Source of the DNA: Cyanobacteria bacterium OH_CDB_20
GTDB lineage: Bacteria > Cyanobacteriota > Vampirovibrionia > Gastranaerophilales > Gastranaerophilaceae
Assembly: GCA_023415935.1 (NCBI GenBank)
Contig: JAEZIX010000037.1
Location: forward strand, 1 to 46,523
Length of the DNA stretch: 46,523 bases
Reading direction: 5' to 3'
A program made the translations under genes and the position numbers. Numbering within the stretch: the stretch's first letter is position 1; every line of letters starts with the position of its first letter. Under the pieces are notes generated by a model. The model saw nothing but the letters and a program-made list of their open reading frames with translations. It did no database searches and was not told the DNA's origin. Below, one piece after another: positions 41,983 through 46,523 of this stretch.

Positions 41983-43659
41983 ATGGAATTTGTAAAAAAA
42001 GAGTATAAAAATCTATTAGTTATTTTAGTTGTATTTATTGTTACGGCTATTTTTTTTCAGAATAAGACATTTAATCTTTATATAGATTTTGGAAGAGAGG
42101 CTTTCTTCCCGAAATCTGTTTTAGATGGGGAAGTTTTATATAAAGATATTTTTAATATTTTTGGTCCATTTTCTTATCTTTTTAACGCTTTTATGTATAA
42201 AATTTTTGGAGTAAAACTTTCGACTTTGTATTTAGCGGGTTGTCTAAACGCTCTATCTATTGTTTTTGCACTCTATTATATTGCGAGAAATTTTTTCGCA
42301 AGAAAATTGTCGCTTCTTTTGAGTTTATTTGTTGTTGAATACTGTTTTTTTACAACAACTTTAATGAATTATATTACCCCGTATTCTTACGCAATTGTTT
42401 ACGGGCTTAATTTTTTCTTGATTTCAATCTGTCTCTACCTTGCTTTTTTAAATGGAAGAAAAGAAAAAATACAATATTTATATGGGACTTTTTTCTTTGC
42501 AGGGCTTGCTTTTGCAAATAAATATGAGTTTTTTCTTTATTTTATCCTTTTAGCTTTTGTCCTTTTCAAGCATAAAATTAACCTAAAACATTCTATAGCG
42601 CTTGTTTTATCGGCTTTATTGCCAGTATGTGTGATGTTTTTGGTTTTAATAAAACAGGGGCTAAGAGTAGATGATTTTTTAAATTATTTGCACTTTTTTA
42701 GAAGCTATGTTGCCTCGCCTGCTCTTAAAGACTTTTACGAAGGAAGTTTGTATTTTTCTCCTTCACTAACAGGTAGTGCCTTAATGGCTTTTGTTGCTGA
42801 AATCATTGTTATTGGAATTATATTTTTCTCAATAAAATTCCTGCAGGGAAAAGAAAAAAAGCTGAGAAATTGTATTCTTGGTTTACTTGGTATAGCAATT
42901 TCATTTGTTCTAATAAAGTACTGGATATTTTTTGATTATTATTTCTTTTCTTATTTAACTCTATTGGTTTTTGTTCTTTATATGATTAAAGTTAATTTAA
43001 TCTACAAAGATTCAAAGAGATTTTTTGTATTGACTGCAGTTGTTATAACTTCGTTTAAAGTCTTTTGGTTTTTGTATTCAACAAACGGCTACGGGCAATA
43101 TTTTCTTCCGATGCTTATTATAGCTTCACTTCTGCTCTTGCAGGATTTTTATGTAAGCCATGATTTTGATAAATATTTGTTTAAAAAGACTTTTAGTTAT
43201 TTGTTTTTTGTAATGCTACTAGTTGCTTCTTTTTCTAATTTAAGCGCACTGTCTTTCAACACTCCTGTTTGTACTCCGAAAGGTACTATATTAATGCAAG
43301 AAAATGATGCTAAGATATGGAAGCCTCTACTTGAATGGTTAGAGCAAAATACAAAAAAAGAAGATAAAATTGTTGTTCTTCCAGAAACTACATTGATAAA
43401 TTTTCTTCTAGACAGAAAATCGGATAATAACTTCAACGTTATGAAGCCTGAAGGTATAGATACATATGGTGAACCTTATATTATAGAACATTTTGCACAA
43501 AACCCTCCTGATTATTTTGTGATTATGGGGCTAAAAACTGATGAAAATCTTTTTAGTGTTAAATACGCAAAAGAGCTGGCAAGGTGGATTGCACAGAACT
43601 ATGAAGGTGTTCTTAAACTTGATAGTACATACGTAGTAAGAGTTTATAAGAAAAAATAA
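41983..43659 (+). CDS. Polytopic GT39/ArnT-like membrane glycosyltransferase
   Basis: A 558-residue protein with about ten membrane segments and a soluble C-terminal domain (about 445-558). The first extracytoplasmic loop reads 'YIDFGREAFFPKSVLDGEVL' and continues with YKDIF and FGPFSYLFN. This resembles the D-x-G-R...P...L-x-G pattern of polyprenyl-phosphate-dependent GT39/GT83 enzymes, which use lipid-linked sugars to glycosylate lipids or proteins. Acceptor and sugar are unknown. It is followed by a terminator shared with the tRNA-Leu gene. No promoter could be called with confidence. Confidence 0.75.
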   Translation: MEFVKKEYKNLLVILVVFIVTAIFFQNKTFNLYIDFGREAFFPKSVLDGEVLYKDIFNIFGPFSYLFNAFMYKIFGVKLSTLYLAGCLNALSIVFALYYIARNFFARKLSLLLSLFVVEYCFFTTTLMNYITPYSYAIVYGLNFFLISICLYLAFLNGRKEKIQYLYGTFFFAGLAFANKYEFFLYFILLAFVLFKHKINLKHSIALVLSALLPVCVMFLVLIKQGLRVDDFLNYLHFFRSYVASPALKDFYEGSLYFSPSLTGSALMAFVAEIIVIGIIFFSIKFLQGKEKKLRNCILGLLGIAISFVLIKYWIFFDYYFFSYLTLLVFVLYMIKVNLIYKDSKRFFVLTAVVITSFKVFWFLYSTNGYGQYFLPMLIIASLLLLQDFYVSHDFDKYLFKKTFSYLFFVMLLVASFSNLSALSFNTPVCTPKGTILMQENDAKIWKPLLEWLEQNTKKEDKIVVLPETTLINFLLDRKSDNNFNVMKPEGIDTYGEPYIIEHFAQNPPDYFVIMGLKTDENLFSVKYAKELARWIAQNYEGVLKLDSTYVVRVYKKK

Positions 43660-43680
43660 AACATGTTTTACAAAACAAAA

Positions 43681-43704
43681 AAAAGACCAGAAAACTGGTC
43701 TTTT
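43681..43704. terminator. Terminator for tRNA-Leu (minus) and the GT39-like gene (plus)
   Basis: AAAAGACCAG-AAAA-CTGGTCTTTT, a 10-bp perfect stem, with an A run on the left that gives a T run on the minus strand, 4 nt beyond the tRNA-Leu CCA end. The same stem follows tRNA-Val at 11087-11120. Confidence 0.85.
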
Positions 43705-43708
43705 AAAG

Positions 43709-43797
43709 TGGTGCCCTGGGCCAGACTTGAACTGGCACTAGGGGTGAGCCTAATTGGATTTTAAGTCCAACGCGTCTACCGGTTCCGCCACCAGGGC
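43709..43797 (-). tRNA. tRNA-Leu(TAA)
   Basis: Read on the minus strand: acceptor GCCCTGG/CCAGGGC, D arm beginning GCGGAACCGGTAGACGC, anticodon stem TTGGA/TCCAA with loop CTTAAAA (anticodon TAA), a long variable arm typical of class II tRNAs, and T arm GCCAG-TTCAAGT-CTGGC. The 3' CCA (43709-43711) is encoded. Length 89 nt including CCA. Confidence 0.96.
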
Positions 43798-43815
43798 ATA
43801 GGTTAAGTAAAATAT

Positions 43816-43844
43816 AATATAAAAAAATTTTTATGTCCAGTCAA
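43816..43844 (-). promoter_or_regulatory. tRNA-Leu promoter
   Basis: On the minus strand TTGACT (43839-43844) and TATATT (43816-43821) with 17-bp spacing, 18 nt before the tRNA 5' end. Confidence 0.65.
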
Positions 43845-43882
43845 ATTTTATTCAAAAAAACATGTATAAAACGAAAAAGTGC

Positions 43883-43912
43883 TTGTTAAATAAGGGTCAA
43901 ATATGGTAGAAT
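43883..43912 (+). promoter_or_regulatory. Extended -10 promoter for rny
   Basis: TTGTTA (43883-43888) and TAGAAT (43907-43912) with 18-bp spacing; TGG before the -10 makes an extended -10. The leader of about 120 nt includes a seven-codon frame (ATG at 43982, stop at 44000-44002) whose use is uncertain. Confidence 0.6.
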
Positions 43913-44039
43913 TCTTATATATATAGGAAAAATAGAATGCTTTTTATATATTAAAACCATAATTCTGAATAAACTACTCTTATGCGCATTTGGCGTGTTT
44001 GAGTATATGTGTATATAGATAAGAACGAGGTATAGGACA

Positions 44040-45569
44040 ATCGAAAGCTTAAATTTACCAATAATTATTCTAATTATAGTGATTGTTGCTTTGAGCGTTA
44101 CTTTAGTATTTGTTATTCAAAAAATGAAAAAAATCTCATCTTCCCGTGAGCAAATGCTTGAAGAAAGTAAGGACAAGGAAAATTTAATTAGAAAAGAAGC
44201 TATGATTTCTGCAAAAGAAGAGCTTCAAAATGAAAAAGAAAAATTTAACGAAGAAGTCAGAGAAAGAAGACAAGATTTATCCCGTTTAGAAACTAAATTA
44301 GCTAAAAGAGAAGATACTTTAGAAGACAAAATTCAAGAAGCAGTTGACAAAGAAAGTCAGTACAAAAGAAAATTAGACGAATTGCTTGAAAAAGAAGACT
44401 ATTTAGCAGATTTAGTTGCAAAACAAATTGCAGAACTTGAAAGAATTTCAGGAATGTCTGCTGATCAAGCTAAACAACTTTTATTAGACCAATTGAGACA
44501 AGACCTTCAACAAGAAGCAAGTCAATTAATTAGAGAAAATGAAGCAAAAATTAGAGAAACATCTAATGAAAAGGCAAAAGAGATACTAACAACTACAATG
44601 CAACGCTGCTTAATTGATCAGGTTGTTGAGTCAACAGTTTCTGTTGTAAACTTACCATCTGATGAAATGAAAGGTCGTATTATTGGCCGTGAAGGTCGTA
44701 ATATCAGAACCTTAGAAACTCTTACCGGCGTTGATTTGATTATTGATGATACTCCTGAAGCAGTTGTATTATCAAGTTTTGACCCAGTAAGACGTGAAAT
44801 TGCTAAACTTGCTTTGGAAAAACTTATTGTTGACGGGCGTATCCACCCTGTCAGAATTGAAGAAATGGTTGAAAAAGCAAGAGAAGAAATTGACCAAAAA
44901 ATTAAACAAGAAGGTGAAAATGCCGCTCTTGATATGGGTATTATGAACCTTAATAAAGAACTCATAAAAACTTTGGGCCGCTTGTATTATCGTACAAGTT
45001 ACGGGCAAAATGTTCTTAAACACTCTCTTGAGGTTGGACACATTGCAGGCATGATAGCTGCTGAAATCGGCGCTAACGTTTACGTAGCAAAAAGAGCAGG
45101 GCTATTGCATGATATAGGAAAAGCAGTTGATCAAACTCAAGAAGGAACACATATTCAGCTTGGTGTTGAACTTGCAAGAAAATATGGAGAAAAAGAAGAA
45201 ATTGTTCACGCAATTGAAGCTCACCATGATGATGTTACTGCAAATTCAATTGAAGCTGTTCTAGTAAAACTTGCTGATGCAGTATCAGCTGGAAGACCAG
45301 GCTCAAGACGTGATACTCTTGAAATTTACATCAAGAGATTACAAAAACTTGAAGAAATCGCATCAAGCTATGATGGCATAAAACAATCATTTGCTGTTCA
45401 AGCAGGACGCGAAGTCAGAGTCGTTGTTCAGCCTGAAAAGTTCGATGATTTGGCAAGTAGCAAACTCGCAAGAGATATTGCAAGCAGAATCGAGTCAGAA
45501 CTTGATTATCCTGGACAAATCAGAGTTACCGTTGTAAGAGAAATACGAACAACAGAAGTTGCAAAATAA
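44040..45569 (+). CDS. rny: Ribonuclease Y
   Basis: RNase Y is a membrane-anchored endoribonuclease that starts mRNA decay. The protein has an N-terminal membrane helix, a long coiled coil (about 30-200), a KH domain ('GRIIGREGRNIRTLE', near residue 230), an HD domain ('LLHDIGKAVD', near 358) and the conserved C-terminus 'GQIRVTVVREIRT'. The first ATG/GTG/TTG start in frame is GTG at 44079, but it has no ribosome site and would cut the membrane helix in half. Upstream in frame is ATC at 44040, 9 nt after GAGG (44027-44030), giving (M)ESLNLPIIILIIV, a complete anchor and about 509 residues, the family length. The frame is closed by TAG at 44016, so no longer start exists. ymdB follows. Confidence 0.95.
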   Translation: MESLNLPIIILIIVIVALSVTLVFVIQKMKKISSSREQMLEESKDKENLIRKEAMISAKEELQNEKEKFNEEVRERRQDLSRLETKLAKREDTLEDKIQEAVDKESQYKRKLDELLEKEDYLADLVAKQIAELERISGMSADQAKQLLLDQLRQDLQQEASQLIRENEAKIRETSNEKAKEILTTTMQRCLIDQVVESTVSVVNLPSDEMKGRIIGREGRNIRTLETLTGVDLIIDDTPEAVVLSSFDPVRREIAKLALEKLIVDGRIHPVRIEEMVEKAREEIDQKIKQEGENAALDMGIMNLNKELIKTLGRLYYRTSYGQNVLKHSLEVGHIAGMIAAEIGANVYVAKRAGLLHDIGKAVDQTQEGTHIQLGVELARKYGEKEEIVHAIEAHHDDVTANSIEAVLVKLADAVSAGRPGSRRDTLEIYIKRLQKLEEIASSYDGIKQSFAVQAGREVRVVVQPEKFDDLASSKLARDIASRIESELDYPGQIRVTVVREIRTTEVAK

Positions 45570-45576
45570 CAAATAT

Positions 45577-45610
45577 GAAACGGTTATAATATTTTGATTA
45601 TAGCCGTTTC
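45577..45610 (+). terminator. Hairpin between rny and ymdB
   Basis: A 14-bp stem GAAACGGTTATAAT / ATTATAGCCGTTTC (one G-T pair) with a 6-nt loop and a short AATTTT tail. The T run is weak, so it may attenuate rather than fully terminate before ymdB. Confidence 0.6.
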
Positions 45611-45642
45611 AATTTTAAATATACAAAGGCATCACATAATTT

Positions 45643-46470
45643 ATGTCACAGATTATAAATATACTGTTTTTAGGAGATATTGTAGGCAGGGTAGGAAGAC
45701 GCGTTGTTAAAGATTATCTTGCTTCTTTAGAAGATTGCGATAAACCCGATTTTGTTATTGCAAATGCTGAAAATGCTTCTCATGGTTTTGGTTTGACTGA
45801 AAAAAATTATAATGAACTTTTAGAATATGGTATAGACTGCCTTACCTCAGGCAATCATATTTGGGATAAAAGAGATATTTTTAAGTTTATTGCAAATGCT
45901 GATTGTTTAATCAGGCCGTTAAATTATCCAGAAGGCACTCCTGGTGTTGGTTCAAGGATTTTTGAAAAATGCAATCATAAAATTGGTGTTATTAATGTTT
46001 TAGGCAGAACTTTTATGTGCCCTGTAGAATCACCTTGGGCAATGGTTGCAGAAGAGATAAAGAAAATAAAGGAAATTACTCCTGTTGTTTTTATAGATTT
46101 TCACGCTGAGGCAAGCGCTGAGAAAATTTGTTTTGGAAAATACTGCTCTGAACTTGGAGTAAGTGCTCTTATTGGCACGCATACGCATGTTCAGACTGCA
46201 GATGAAAAAATATTAAATGACCATACAGCTTACATCACAGATGCAGGTTTTTGCGGTGATGCAAATGGCGTAATAGGTATGGATTATGAGACTTCTTTGA
46301 GAAGGCTGATTACGTCGCTTCCTGAAAGATTTGAAGTCGCAAATTCGCAAGAGTCACAGTTAAATGGAATAACTGTCACAGTAGATACTGAAACGGGAAA
46401 AGCTCTTGCAATAAAAAGAATTAATTTAGTAAAAAGTAACAATGAGGTAAATAGTATGCAGGAAGGATAA
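45643..46470 (+). CDS. ymdB: YmdB-family metallophosphoesterase (2',3'-cyclic nucleotide phosphodiesterase)
   Basis: A 275-residue protein of the YmdB/TIGR00282 family. Metal-binding blocks are 'ILFLGDIVGRVGRR', 'IANAENASHGFGL', 'LTSGNHIWDKRDIF', 'DFHAEASAEK' and 'IGTHTHVQTADEKIL'; the family-specific 'DAGFCGDANGVIGMDYE' follows. In Bacillus subtilis YmdB hydrolyses cyclic nucleotides and affects RNA decay and biofilm decisions, and its gene also follows rny, so the pair is conserved. An AAAGG ribosome site precedes the ATG. Confidence 0.93.
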   Translation: MSQIINILFLGDIVGRVGRRVVKDYLASLEDCDKPDFVIANAENASHGFGLTEKNYNELLEYGIDCLTSGNHIWDKRDIFKFIANADCLIRPLNYPEGTPGVGSRIFEKCNHKIGVINVLGRTFMCPVESPWAMVAEEIKKIKEITPVVFIDFHAEASAEKICFGKYCSELGVSALIGTHTHVQTADEKILNDHTAYITDAGFCGDANGVIGMDYETSLRRLITSLPERFEVANSQESQLNGITVTVDTETGKALAIKRINLVKSNNEVNSMQEG

Positions 46471-46474
46471 GGAA

Positions 46475-46523
46475 GTGAAAATCGATTTGCATGTCCACAC
46501 GACGTATTCGGACGGTGTTTTTT
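46475..46523 (+). CDS. Start of a PHP-domain phosphoesterase gene (partial)
   Basis: From GTG at 46475 the sequence encodes VKIDLHVHTTYSDGVF to the window end. 'DLHVHTTYSDG' is the first metal motif of PHP-family phosphatases. AAGGATAAGG overlaps the end of ymdB as its ribosome site, so it is in the ymdB operon. Only 16 codons are visible. Confidence 0.75.
   Translation, partial: MKIDLHVHTTYSDGVF

Noticed and set aside
43980..44002. Leader peptide (ATG at 43982) controlling rny
   Set aside because: It is only seven codons including stop, lacks a ribosome site and has no attenuator-like pairing that I can show.
1..46523. CRISPR array, insertion sequence, transposase or prophage
   Set aside because: No regularly spaced repeats, transposase motifs or phage structural/packaging genes were seen; the only phage-like item is the single fibre-like gene at 19323.

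Overview
The window is about 46.5 kb of low-G+C, densely coded bacterial DNA. Gene content fits a Gram-negative strict anaerobe: lipid A genes (lpxB, lpxI), a ferredoxin-linked 2-oxoacid oxidoreductase tail and a reverse-type rubrerythrin. Together with an R3H/AAA ATPase of the cyanobacterial Ycf45 type, a CtpA protease, RNase Y with YmdB, and several proteins that open with a short 'P...(S/A)F(G/K)' leader, this suggests a non-photosynthetic relative of the cyanobacteria (Melainabacteria/Vampirovibrionia, probably the gut order Gastranaerophilales). That assignment is an inference from gene content; no rRNA gene is present.

Layout. 1-9.8 kb: end of a 2-oxoacid:ferredoxin oxidoreductase operon, a GGDEF/HD-GYP c-di-GMP protein, lpxI-lpxB, the R3H/AAA ATPase and ctpA (all on the minus strand), then two small unknown genes with prmC and a rubrerythrin (plus strand). 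9.8-11.3 kb: a cytosolic-looking HExxH protein, tRNA-Val(TAC), and a structured G+C-rich element that repeats the last 20 nt of the tRNA region 187 bp downstream, with a terminator on each side. 11.3-16.7 kb: an arsenic resistance island. arsN2-acr3 and arsR are on the minus strand; arsA, an unusual arsD fusion and a ccdA-like gene are on the plus strand. Two near-identical palindromic operators sit inside matched promoters. 16.7-24.1 kb: a surface-glycan region with tandem FkbM methyltransferase paralogues, a beta-helix/tail-fibre-like protein, a Rossmann protein, a GT8-TagF-like fusion and a GT2. 24.2-29.9 kb: two large lineage-type unknowns, an SGNH-like membrane protein and a small leader-bearing protein. 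30-36 kb: zinc-ribbon protein, metallophosphoesterase, MBL-fold hydrolase, TPR protein, PHP phosphatase, a polytopic membrane protein and small unknowns. 36-46.5 kb: an abundant-looking coiled-coil protein, ftsZ, a two-unit M16 protease without a signal peptide, a GT39-like membrane glycosyltransferase, tRNA-Leu(TAA), rny, ymdB and the start of a PHP-domain gene.

How genes work together. The arsenic genes form a full sensing-chaperone-pump set: ArsR controls, ArsD delivers As(III) to ArsA, Acr3 exports, and ArsN2 probably acetylates an arsenical. The added membrane-anchored thioredoxin-like/Cys-rich ArsD and the CcdA-like protein suggest thiol redox coupling across the membrane. The glycan cluster and lpxIB would build the outer surface. 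The most unusual items are the ArsD fusion, the tRNA-tail repeat element, the recurring N-terminal leader on proteins that include two metalloproteases, and the apparent AUC start of RNase Y.
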